Shown: positions 24,073 through 30,711 of the stretch, piece after piece
Layout of the letters: the number at the start of each line of letters is the position of its first letter
Numbering within the stretch: the stretch's first letter is position 1
Source: Reichenbachiella agarivorans
GTDB taxonomy: Bacteria; Bacteroidota; Bacteroidia; Cytophagales; Cyclobacteriaceae
Reading direction: 5' to 3'
Length of the DNA stretch: 64,000 bases
Assembly: GCF_025502585.1 (NCBI RefSeq)
Contig: NZ_CP106679.1
Span: forward strand, 849,001 to 913,000
Translations under genes and position numbers: made by a program
Notes under the pieces: generated by a model
The model's database searches: none
The model's input: only the letters and a program-made list of their open reading frames with translations
What the model was told of the DNA's origin: nothing

Positions 24073-24824
24073 CAGTCCTTGATTTTTTTACCTGTCAGTT
24101 GCACGAATAGTTCCTCCAGATTTTGGCAGTTGCCCGCAGTGACCAGCTCTCTGGGTACGCCCACCTGGATGATCTCTCCCTCGTCGATGATTGCCACCCG
24201 GTCGCAAAACTGCTCTGCCTCCTCCATGTGGTGAGAGGTATAGATGATGGTCGCTTTGTCAGTTTGGTTGATGGCTTTGAGTTTCTCCAAAATCCCTCTC
24301 CGCGAATGCACATCGATACCCACCGTGGGTTCATCGAGCAAGAGGATTTTAGGGCGGTGGAGGATGCCTCCGATCAGGTTGATTTTGCGTTTCATCCCAC
24401 CAGAATATTTCTTGACAGCCAGATGCCTATTGGCATCAAAGCCAAAGTCGTCGAGGCAGCTATCCACTCGCTGCTTGAGTTCGGCACCCTTCAATCCGTA
24501 CATGCGACCGATGAACAGCAGGTTGTCACGACCAGATAGCGTTGGATACAGGGCAATGTCCTGTGGCACGACCCCAATGATTTGCTTGATGCGACCTAGA
24601 TCCTGACGGATGGACAGATCCTGTAGTATCACCTCTCCTTCCCCCAACTCGATCAAACCACACAGCGTGGAAAAGAACGTTGTTTTGCCAGCGCCGTTGG
24701 GTCCGAGGAGACCAAATACCTCTCCCTCTCGGATGCGCAAATCGATCCCATTGAGGGCGGGGCGGCTGCTTTTTTGGTAGTGCTTGGTCAAGCCAGTAAT
24801 CGTGATACAATCTTGGGAAATCAT
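24072..24824 (-). CDS. ABC transporter ATP-binding protein
   Basis: About 250 aa from MISQDCITITGLTKHYQ; 16 upstream codons are not typical. Walker A GPNGAGKTT, signature YSGGMKRK, Walker B ILLLDEPTVGID and the switch His in TSHH are all present. Energises the ABC-2 permease encoded next. First gene of the operon 18542-24824. Confidence 0.92.
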   Translation of the reverse strand: MISQDCITITGLTKHYQKSSRPALNGIDLRIREGEVFGLLGPNGAGKTTFFSTLCGLIELGEGEVILQDLSIRQDLGRIKQIIGVVPQDIALYPTLSGRDNLLFIGRMYGLKGAELKQRVDSCLDDFGFDANRHLAVKKYSGGMKRKINLIGGILHRPKILLLDEPTVGIDVHSRRGILEKLKAINQTDKATIIYTSHHMEEAEQFCDRVAIIDEGEIIQVGVPRELVTAGNCQNLEELFVQLTGKKIKD

Positions 24825-25035
24825 AGATGCCATATATGAGCACGAACATACGAATATCTCTCCAAGAGACAAAGCCTAGATTGACGTCATGGAAATACAA
24901 CGTTTGAAACCTATGAAGCTGAGTTCGATTGATCTGAGGTTGATTTAGGTACTTCTCCAAGGTTTTGAGAGAATAATCAATAGTTGAAATGTAGTGGTTG
25001 GCAAAACACATGATCGATCAATAAAACATAGCATT

Positions 25036-25067
25036 CCATAGCCCACGGTTTAAACCGTGGGCTATGG
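25036..25067. repeat. Perfect 32-bp palindrome
   Basis: 16-bp arms CCATAGCCCACGGTTT and AAACCGTGGGCTATGG with no loop. It lies in the gene-free stretch 24825-25317 between the exporter operon and block B. Such CCCACGG...CCGTGGG palindromes recur in some Bacteroidota genomes; only one copy is in this window. The rest of this stretch is AT-rich with nothing recognised. Confidence 0.8.
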
Positions 25068-25317
25068 TGGTATCAGATATGTGGGAAATGGATTTATCCA
25101 TTCTTATAGTACTCACCATGTCGAAGACTGCTTATTACTGAGGAGTTTGCAGTGATCTGACTTGTTTGATATACTGACCTGAATTGTAGCTTTTCATTTT
25201 TTTATGTTCACTTTGAATTACTTAATCAAATGTGTCTCTTATTTAAGAAAATGATTAAAATCTTAAATAAGGAAATTATTATTTAACCCTCAAGATAAAT
25301 ACTTAGATAGGAAGATA

Positions 25318-25508
25318 TCTTAACGTCTATGTATGGTGTGTGCGTTTTGGTGAAGATAATGTTTCGTTTACTAAATAGCCAAATCTCTGATTTGCGCTAT
25401 CCCTTTTTGATTTCATAGTACTAATCTGAGATATGGCGAGGCTTCCAGAAAGCAAAGAACTTTCATTTACAGCTAAGCCGCCATGATTTGATCACAGCAT
25501 GTTAGCAT
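25318..25508 (-). repeat. attC-like site B1 (downstream end of block B), mismatched arms
   Basis: Minus strand begins ATGCTAACATGCTGTGATC right after the beta-barrel gene and ends CATAGACGTTAAGATA. AAC/GTT cores are present at both ends, but the two arms pair poorly with each other. Each arm instead resembles arms of other block B sites (CATGATTT...ATGTTA of B3; TATGGTGTGTGCG of B2). The interior shares ACTAAATAGCCAAATCT with B3. It may be a hybrid of two sites. Confidence 0.5.
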
Positions 25509-25511
25509 CTT

Positions 25512-26135
25512 TTATTTGAATTTATATGCTAGAGAAAGTTGTAAGAGCCTATTCTTATATGTAGCTAAATCAGGGTTTATGATCACTTCGGCCTGAGAGG
25601 TTAATCCATGTACATATCTAGCTGAAAGGTTAATTTTTTCTGTTATATCGTACTGTATTCCACCAGCAATGCCAAAGTCTTTTGTTTCTATCCAGATTGC
25701 TTCAGCTTCACCCAATTCAGAAATATCCTTTGAAGAGAGTAAACTATTAAGTTCAACACCAATTAAAACTGATAGTTTTGATGTTAGAGAATACCCAAAT
25801 AGTAAGGGTATACTTAGATAATTCAATTTGACTTCTCCATCATTATTTGATCGACCTATTATATCATTTTCTGGGTATTTAAAACCTTTGACTGAATAAT
25901 TGACCTCCCCTTGAACAAAGACTTTATCCGTTATATCATATAAACCGAAAATCCCAAAATGGAACGAAGCTTGAGATTCATAATGATCTTTATATGGGTC
26001 TCCTTGTTCACTATTGACATTAAAATTAGAGACGTTTAGACCGCCTTTTAACCCGAAGTTGAATTGGGCAGATGCTCCAAATGAAGATAGGATTATTAGA
26101 ACGACAATTAATGCTTTGTTGATTGATATATTCAT
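25512..26135 (-). CDS. PorT-like outer-membrane beta-barrel protein
   Basis: About 207 aa from MNISINKALIVVLIILSSFGASAQ, a signal peptide with a Bacteroidota-type cleavage site. The mature protein has FNFGLKGGLNVSNFN and alternating amphipathic strands ending in KNRLLQLSLAYKFK, a C-terminal barrel signature of the OMP_b-brl_2 family. Role unknown. The frame extends 55 codons upstream, but these lie in attC-like site B2. Last cassette gene of block B. Confidence 0.82.
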   Translation of the reverse strand: MNISINKALIVVLIILSSFGASAQFNFGLKGGLNVSNFNVNSEQGDPYKDHYESQASFHFGIFGLYDITDKVFVQGEVNYSVKGFKYPENDIIGRSNNDGEVKLNYLSIPLLFGYSLTSKLSVLIGVELNSLLSSKDISELGEAEAIWIETKDFGIAGGIQYDITEKINLSARYVHGLTSQAEVIINPDLATYKNRLLQLSLAYKFK

Positions 26136-26147
26136 TTTATGATTGTA

Positions 26148-26401
26148 GCTAACCTTGCGTATGGTGCGTGTGCGTGTCATTTGATAATACAGCCAAAGTA
26201 GTGAAAATCTGCCGAATCTACCAACCATTCGGTGAGAGCTGCCTGCCCGTCCGGCAGGCGGGCGTTCCGCCGATTTTGTGATGCGGCGAACTGATCTCAC
26301 TATAAGCAGAGAAATAATTGCCGCGGCAGATGCACGGGTTCGTTCCGCCGAAGCTGGCTAAATGCTCAGTTCGCACATGCATCTATACGCCATGTTAGCG
26401 G
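26148..26401 (-). repeat. attC-like imperfect palindrome, site B2
   Basis: Arms 26148-26174 (GCTAACCTTGCGTATGG then TGCGTGTGCG) and 26372-26401 (CGCACATGCATCTATACGCCATGTTAGCGG) pair over most of their length: GCTAACaTGGCGTATagaTGCaTGTGCG. The long middle (about 195 bp) contains its own hairpin GCCTGCC/GGCAGGC and AAAGTAGTGAAAATCTGCCGA, a segment shared with site B4. Confidence 0.65.
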
Positions 26402-26403
26402 TA

Positions 26404-26648
26404 TTATTCACCAATCTTCAAGAGTTCGTAGGTTATGTCATTCGTTGTTGGAGCTATCGGTCCCTCTGTTCCCTCGATATAACCAGACAAGTTGAGCTTT
26501 TTGTTTGTTCGTATGTATTGCCAACGGTACTTTATTTCTAGACCAAGGTCATGAACTTCGGATACATGTCCATATTCATGAATTTCTAAAGTGTCGCCAG
26601 AGTAGAAGTAATCGATTTTGTTAGTTGATTCAAACTCGCAGCTGGACT
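26404..26648 (-). pseudogene. 3' half of a lipoprotein gene split by IS3
   Basis: Reads CEFESTNKIDYFYSGDTLEIHEYG... to the stop ELLKIGE. Joined across the IS to the 5' half at 27899-28187 the frame is continuous if three bases at the junction are treated as target duplication (ACT/AGT, one mismatch). The joined product would be about 180 aa, with a beta-rich C-terminal part like lipocalin-type proteins; this family call is tentative. Not expected to be made as a functional protein. Confidence 0.7.
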
Positions 26649-26672
26649 TGCAACAAAAAAGTGGACAAATAG

Positions 26673-27533
26673 TTAAGCGCATTTTGAATAATTATCTTCC
26701 CCAAATTCATCGGGTGTTTTATAGCCTAGATAGGCATGTTTCCTTTTTCTATTGTACCAAACTTCAATGAATTCAAATATTTGAGTTTTAGCTTGAAGGA
26801 TACTGTAGTAATTGACATGGCTGACCATTTCAGACTTGAGTATTTTGAAAAAGCTTTCAGCAACAGCATTGTCCCAACAATTCCCTTTTCTGCTCATGCT
26901 CTGCTTGACTCCCTCTCGCTTGAGATGATCAGAAAAAGCATACGCAGCATATTGCACGCCTCGATCTGAATGAAATAACAAGGCTTTAGTAATAGGTCTG
27001 TTTTTGATTGCCATTTTCCATGCAGCTAATACAGTAGCCTGTGTGGTCATCGTCGTGCTTAGTGACCAACCCACGATCTTTCGGTCGTACAAATCCATGA
27101 CAATAGTGAGGTACAACCATCCTTGCTTTGTGGGAATGTAGGTGATGTCAGACACCCATTTTTGCCCTGGGCCTTCCGCATGAAAATCCCTATTCAAGTG
27201 GTTTTCAGCTAATGGGAATGAATGTTTAGAATCAGTAGTAACACCTCTGAATTTCTTGACCACAATACTTCTAATGCCTTCTGCACGCATGATTCTTGCC
27301 ACTCTCTGCCTGGAAACTTTCCATCCCATATCCTGCAGGTCATCTGTGACTTTAGGGCTTCCATACCTTTGTTTACTGCTAAGATGAACCTTTTTGATGT
27401 CCTCCATGAGCTGTTTCCTTTGTTTATACCTTTTGGAAGGCTTGTGATGTAACCAACGATAGTAGCCGCTCCGACTTACCTTGAATACTCGACACATCTT
27501 CTCAACGGAATGTTTATCGTGGTTTGCCTTCAT
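26673..27533 (-). CDS. IS3-family transposase OrfB (DDE integrase core)
   Basis: 286 aa. N-terminal HTH_21 region (FKVSRSGYYRW...), then an rve integrase core with the DDE triad: Asp in WVSDITYIP, Asp in FHSDRGVQYAA, Glu in DNAVAESFFKILKSE, and the downstream Lys/Arg patch YNRKRKHAYLGYKTP. Overlaps the end of orfA by 4 bp (ATGA); no A6G slippery site is obvious, so coupling rather than frameshifting may link the two. Confidence 0.92.
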   Translation of the reverse strand: MKANHDKHSVEKMCRVFKVSRSGYYRWLHHKPSKRYKQRKQLMEDIKKVHLSSKQRYGSPKVTDDLQDMGWKVSRQRVARIMRAEGIRSIVVKKFRGVTTDSKHSFPLAENHLNRDFHAEGPGQKWVSDITYIPTKQGWLYLTIVMDLYDRKIVGWSLSTTMTTQATVLAAWKMAIKNRPITKALLFHSDRGVQYAAYAFSDHLKREGVKQSMSRKGNCWDNAVAESFFKILKSEMVSHVNYYSILQAKTQIFEFIEVWYNRKRKHAYLGYKTPDEFGEDNYSKCA

Positions 27534-27850
27534 GAAGAAGAAAACTTCCCGTCGTTCTTGGAGAAGATGCTCACCGCCTTTTTTAGGATATCCCTTTCTT
27601 CCTGGGCATCTAGGAGCGCTTTGCGTAGTCTGGCTATCTCTTTTTGTTCATCAGTCATATTTGTGTTTCCCTGTCCAGAAAAACTCCCTTCCTGATATTG
27701 TTCATGTTCTCGTCTCCACCGTCTGACTAGGTCTGGTTTGATCCCCAGCTCCTCGGCTACTTCTTTGGTAGGCTTTCCTGATGAAACCAGGTTAACTACC
27801 ATCATTTTAAACTCCTTATCGAAGTTCCTCCTTTCTCTTTTCATATGCAA
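27530..27850 (-). CDS. IS3-family transposase OrfA (helix-turn-helix)
   Basis: 106 aa. HTH_Tnp_1 domain (FDKEFKMMVVNLVSSGKPTKEVAEELGIKPDLVRRWRRE) followed by a leucine-zipper-like coiled coil (EIARLRKALLDAQEERDILKKAVSIF), the usual layout of IS3 OrfA. Start may be Met1 or Met3. Confidence 0.9.
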   Translation of the reverse strand: MHMKRERRNFDKEFKMMVVNLVSSGKPTKEVAEELGIKPDLVRRWRREHEQYQEGSFSGQGNTNMTDEQKEIARLRKALLDAQEERDILKKAVSIFSKNDGKFSSS

Positions 27851-27898
27851 TAAATTTAACTCCTACGAGCTTAACTTACTGTCTCTTCAAATGTAGCA

Positions 27899-28187
27899 AG
27901 TTCAAGCGGTATTCATAGCCAATTGTATCGTTGACAAAGTTCAAGGTATCGACACAGTTAGGGAAGTCCTCAAATGGTCGGTGAATCCAAATCGTTCCGG
28001 TTAAGCTCTTAATTTCAATAACCTCTTCGGTTTCATTCGCCTCTGAAGGTTTGGTTGGTTCTGAAGTTGGTTGTTCAGCTGCGGATACTGCAGAGGTATC
28101 TTGTTGTTGGGAAGAATTGTTCTTCTCAGTTCCAGTAGAACAGCCGATGGCCGATAAAATAATGATTGATAAGATTAGGTTCTTCAT
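27899..28187 (-). pseudogene. 5' half of a lipoprotein gene split by IS3
   Basis: MKNLILSIIILSAIGCS gives a signal with lipobox SAIGCS; then a Ser/Glu/Pro-rich linker (about 20-65) and the start of a folded domain (LTGTIWIHRPFEDFPNCVDTLNFVNDTIGYEYRLN). The IS3 end follows; the open frame runs a few codons into the IS to a stop at 27876. The continuation is at 26404-26648. Confidence 0.75.
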
Positions 28188-28194
28188 GATATTA

Positions 28195-28386
28195 CCGCTA
28201 ACGCCTGTGTATAAATCGTGCGCTTTTTGGAAAGTTAATGCTTCTGATACTAAATAGCCAAATCTGTGAAATGGTCTATAATTTTTTTCTTTTCAATAGG
28301 CCAATTCGCAGAATTGGCGGGGCTTCCAAAACCGCCGCCCTTTCGTCTAGCACCGCCCGCGCATGATTTTATACACCATGTTATGC
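28195..28386 (-). repeat. attC-like imperfect palindrome, site B3
   Basis: Minus strand begins GCATAACATGGTGTATAAAATCATGCGC, where TAA is also the stop codon of the upstream membrane-protein gene, and ends GCGCACGATTTATACACAGGCGTTAGCGG. The arms pair over TGTATAAAATCRTGCGC with a few mismatches. The middle includes ACTAAATAGCCAAATCTGTGA, shared with site B1. Stop codon inside the first core box is typical of compact integron cassettes. Confidence 0.7.
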
Positions 28387-29046
28387 TTTTTTTCTTAGTC
28401 GGTTTATATACCCTTTTATTTGAAATATGAGTCTTGCCAAAACTAAAGTTCCTATTGTGAAAAATGCGATTGAAACTTTATTTGAAAAGTCATTCTCAAC
28501 CATTTTTGAATAGCTTATTCCAATTACGAAAACTGTGACTATCAATATTAATGTAGAAAACCAAATGTTAGTTTTAGCTTGGTCATATCTGTTTTGGTTC
28601 CTAGTTTTTAAGTTAGGTTTATGGCTCGATGAGTTAATAATAACCTGTTCAAGGGAGTCGAAATTCTGAAATTCTAGATCGGAAATAGTAATCAATTGAC
28701 CAGACTTGAAAGTAATATCTAGCATTCTATAGTCTCCAGCTCTAACTGTTCCCCAAAGTCTCCATGATAGCTTTTTTACTTCTGATAGCTCAAGTCTAAT
28801 TATATGAAGTTTAAGAGGGTAAATAGCCGTAATTGAATTGCTGTTCAAAATTATCCATTTCGTTTTAATGGCTATAAAAAGAAGGGCTGCTGGAAAAATA
28901 AGATAGAAGCATAACATCCCTAATTGTTTAAAAGTATCTGCTTCATCAGTGAATTTGATTCCTGTTGAATAAATCAAATAACCACTTACCCAAAGGATTG
29001 ATCCAAAGTAAAGAGATGTGAAAAATGATGGGATACTGATCTTCAT
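28381..29046 (-). CDS. Membrane protein with a PH-like cytosolic domain, unknown function
   Basis: 221 aa. Two transmembrane helices near the N-terminus (about 8-28 and 42-60), a soluble domain (about 62-150) with strands like WIILNSNSITAIYPLKLHIIRLELSEVKKLSW that resemble bacterial PH domains, and two more helices (about 160-182, 190-208). No family with known function recognised. Single-gene cassette between sites B4 and B3; its stop codon lies within site B3. Confidence 0.7.
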   Translation of the reverse strand: MKISIPSFFTSLYFGSILWVSGYLIYSTGIKFTDEADTFKQLGMLCFYLIFPAALLFIAIKTKWIILNSNSITAIYPLKLHIIRLELSEVKKLSWRLWGTVRAGDYRMLDITFKSGQLITISDLEFQNFDSLEQVIINSSSHKPNLKTRNQNRYDQAKTNIWFSTLILIVTVFVIGISYSKMVENDFSNKVSIAFFTIGTLVLARLIFQIKGYINRLRKKA

Positions 29047-29060
29047 TCAAGTCCTATAAA

Positions 29061-29286
29061 GCATAACGCCCATGTATGAGGCGTGTGCTCTCACTTTATG
29101 GACAGCACTAAAGTAGTGAAGTCTGCCGATGCTTCCAAAGTTTGTAGAATGCACTGCGTTCCAAAAGTCAAAAAATCCCGCGAGCTGAAGCTTCCAAACA
29201 GCACAGAACTTTCTCGGTGGCAGACTGTCCCGATGCAGTCTGTAGAAAGCACGTAAGCACATGCCTCATACATAATGTTGTGGTGC
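29061..29286 (-). repeat. attC-like imperfect palindrome, site B4
   Basis: Minus strand begins CACCACAACATTATGTATGAGGCATGTGCT after the 153-aa gene and ends AGCACACGCCTCATACATGGGCGTTATGC. The arms pair over ATGTATGAGGCRTGTGCT, 17 of 18 bases. Both ends carry AAC/GTT. The middle (about 165 bp) contains CTAAAGTAGTGAAGTCTGCCGA, shared with B2, and inner inverted repeats (CAGACTG/CAGTCTG). Confidence 0.75.
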
Positions 29287-29293
29287 GTTTAGT

Positions 29294-29755
29294 TTAGAAT
29301 TCTGGCATTTTCTTTAGAAGGTTTCTTCGGTCTATTCCTTCAAGTTCGGTAATGTCAATCTGCTGTTCCTCCTTCCCCTTAACTTGCCAGTTGGTATTGG
29401 TATGAATGCTTAGAATTAAATGATTCTTATTATGTTCCGATGTTGTTGGGTTGTTGAAGTTAGTCCAGATAGTTATCTCAAGCCTCATTAGGTTTTCTGG
29501 ATCGCAGTTGTGTTTCAAGCAATGTTCTGGAAGCCAATCCATGTAGTCGTTCAAAAGTTGTTTGCTACTATCTGATATTGCTTCATTCGGTTCAATCGTT
29601 CCTTTCAAAAAATCGAAAGTTGCTTTTGGTTCTAGACCCAAGTTTGCAAGTTCCACCAGTACATTAAAAGACTGTTTTGGACTCTTCATATAGTCCAGAC
29701 TCTGAAAGGAGTGCGCAAAGTTGTGAATTGCCGATTTGTAGTTCTTGTACTTCAT
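29294..29755 (-). CDS. Unknown 153-aa protein, first gene of block B
   Basis: Soluble, mixed alpha/beta protein, no signal peptide or transmembrane helix. N-terminal MKYKNYKSAIHNFAHSFQSL and a C-terminal half with ITIWTNFNNPTTSEHNKNHLILSIHTN strands. I do not recognise the family. It lies between site B5 (upstream) and B4 (downstream), so it is a single-gene cassette. Confidence 0.7.
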   Translation of the reverse strand: MKYKNYKSAIHNFAHSFQSLDYMKSPKQSFNVLVELANLGLEPKATFDFLKGTIEPNEAISDSSKQLLNDYMDWLPEHCLKHNCDPENLMRLEITIWTNFNNPTTSEHNKNHLILSIHTNTNWQVKGKEEQQIDITELEGIDRRNLLKKMPEF

Positions 29756-29775
29756 GAGTTTCTATGCAGTGCTAT

Positions 29776-29828
29776 GCACCACAACATTCGTGTATGCGGA
29801 ACTTTTGTCCGCATACTTGCCTTATGGC
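29776..29828 (-). repeat. Short attC-like hairpin, site B5 (upstream end of block B)
   Basis: Minus strand GCCATAAGGCAAGTATGCGGA, loop, TCCGCATACACGAATGTTGTGGTGC. The stem GTATGCGGA/TCCGCATAC has a tiny loop. Nearly the same as site A5 (both share CCGCATACTTGCCTTAT on the plus strand and the GTTGTGG core). No integrase gene follows on either side. Confidence 0.65.
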
Positions 29829-30032
29829 ATGAGTAAATCTAAGTTTTTTAATTTGTCGATAAGATAGCTTTTCTCACTCATGCCTCCTGCCAAATCTAAC
29901 ACCTCACCCTCATATCTCACCAAAAGATGGATGCTTTGTTGCACTGTTCATAGCAATATACCCAAATCTTGGTAGGTGATTTTCGTGCTTAGGGAGCCGT
30001 TTTCCTGGCTATCCGTTACTTCGACTCCTATG

Positions 30033-30142
30033 TAAGCTTACATCAGGTCCCAGGATAGCTTACATGGAGGCTCAAGTAAGCTATCTTGGAGGGTCATATA
30101 AGCTATCATGAAGGCTATAGTAAGCTTACTCCCAAACTACCT
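30033..30142. repeat. 22-bp tandem repeat, five copies
   Basis: Units start at 30033, 30055, 30077, 30099 and 30121, exactly 22 bp apart, with conserved head TAAGCT(T/A) and variable tail around GGAGGCTCA. Period and copy number resemble iterons or a regulator array; no replication gene is near. The rest of 29829-30399 has no gene. Confidence 0.8.
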
Positions 30143-30180
30143 TAAAATACTCGTTTAGAAGGAGATAGAGCATGAAAACT

Positions 30181-30278
30181 ATTGATCACAATTTTGTATC
30201 AAGACTTGTGGGTAAAAGCACCCATGAGCGCATAAAAAGCCAAAAGAGTCTTGTGTTTTTTTATTTCTCTTGATCAAT
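30181..30278 (+). other. Nested-stem leader or small RNA upstream of the csp gene
   Basis: Three nested exact stems: ATTGATCA (30181) with TGATCAAT (30271-30278), CAAGACT (30200-30206) with AGTCTTG (30247-30253), and TGGGT with ACCCA inside. A run of T follows the second stem (30254-30262). It could be the structured 5' leader of the cold-shock mRNA, a terminator of an unseen small RNA, or both. No start codon or frame is evident in it. Confidence 0.45.
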
Positions 30279-30399
30279 AATTACAATTCATTTGATTTTT
30301 TATGGTCTGGTATTTTTCTTCCAATCTCAGAACTTTAGCTATAAATGATGCTGGATAGCGATAAAGCTCTACATTTGCGTTTCATTTAATATATAAGAC

Positions 30400-30591
30400 A
30401 TGAGTACCGGAACAGTAAAATTTTTCAATGACTCTAAAGGATTCGGATTCATCACTCCAGATCAAGGAGGTAAAGATGTATTTGTCCATGTAAATGGATT
30501 GACCGACGAAATAGCTGAAGGAGACAAAGTAAGCTACGACGTAGAGGAAGGAAAAAAAGGATTGAATGCAGTTAACGTAGAAGTTATCTAA
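30400..30591 (+). CDS. Cold-shock domain protein (CspA family)
   Basis: 63 aa, single cold-shock domain binding single-stranded RNA/DNA. RNP1 KGFGFI at residues 13-18 and RNP2 VFVHV at 27-31. A long gene-free upstream region with nested stems may be a temperature-responsive leader, as known for csp mRNAs. A hairpin terminator follows. Confidence 0.95.
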   Translation: MSTGTVKFFNDSKGFGFITPDQGGKDVFVHVNGLTDEIAEGDKVSYDVEEGKKGLNAVNVEVI

Positions 30592-30630
30592 TTCAAGTTT
30601 TTTCCACATTGCAAGAATTGAAAGCCTGTC

Positions 30631-30655
30631 GTTATTGATAGGTTTTTTTATTTTA
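30631..30655 (+). terminator. Terminator after csp
   Basis: Short stem CCTGTC/GATAGG with a 6-nt loop and one G-U pair, followed by TTTTTTTATTTT. Confidence 0.75.
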
Positions 30656-30711
30656 TATCCCTACGCTTTAGCATTACTTCTATTTCGTTTTTTTACTAAA
30701 TTCGGTGCATT

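Larger units (their letters stand above)
26649..27898 (-). mobile_element. IS3-family insertion sequence (IS150-like), about 1250 bp
   Basis: Ends TG...CA with imperfect terminal inverted repeats of about 30 bp sharing TGC-ACA and AGTTAAGC at both ends. Two overlapping reading frames, orfA and orfB, encode the transposase. It lies inside a lipoprotein gene of block B. Target-site duplication would be 3 bp with one mismatch (ACT/AGT), so the copy may be old or a flank may have mutated. Both frames are intact. Confidence 0.85.

Noticed and set aside
20009-24824. Complete NRPS or aryl-polyene cluster
   Set aside because: No adenylation/peptidyl-carrier modules or ketosynthase pairs are present; only single-domain enzymes, so a smaller pathway is proposed.
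24526-25011. 161-codon open frame on the minus strand
   Set aside because: Its second half is the ABC ATPase gene read in another frame and the first half has no signal or domain; the ATPase motifs fix the true frame.
26649-27898. Composite transposon around block B
   Set aside because: Only one IS copy is visible, lying inside one gene, with no second copy in the window.
30033-30142. CRISPR-like repeat
   Set aside because: Units are directly adjacent without spacers, and copies differ.
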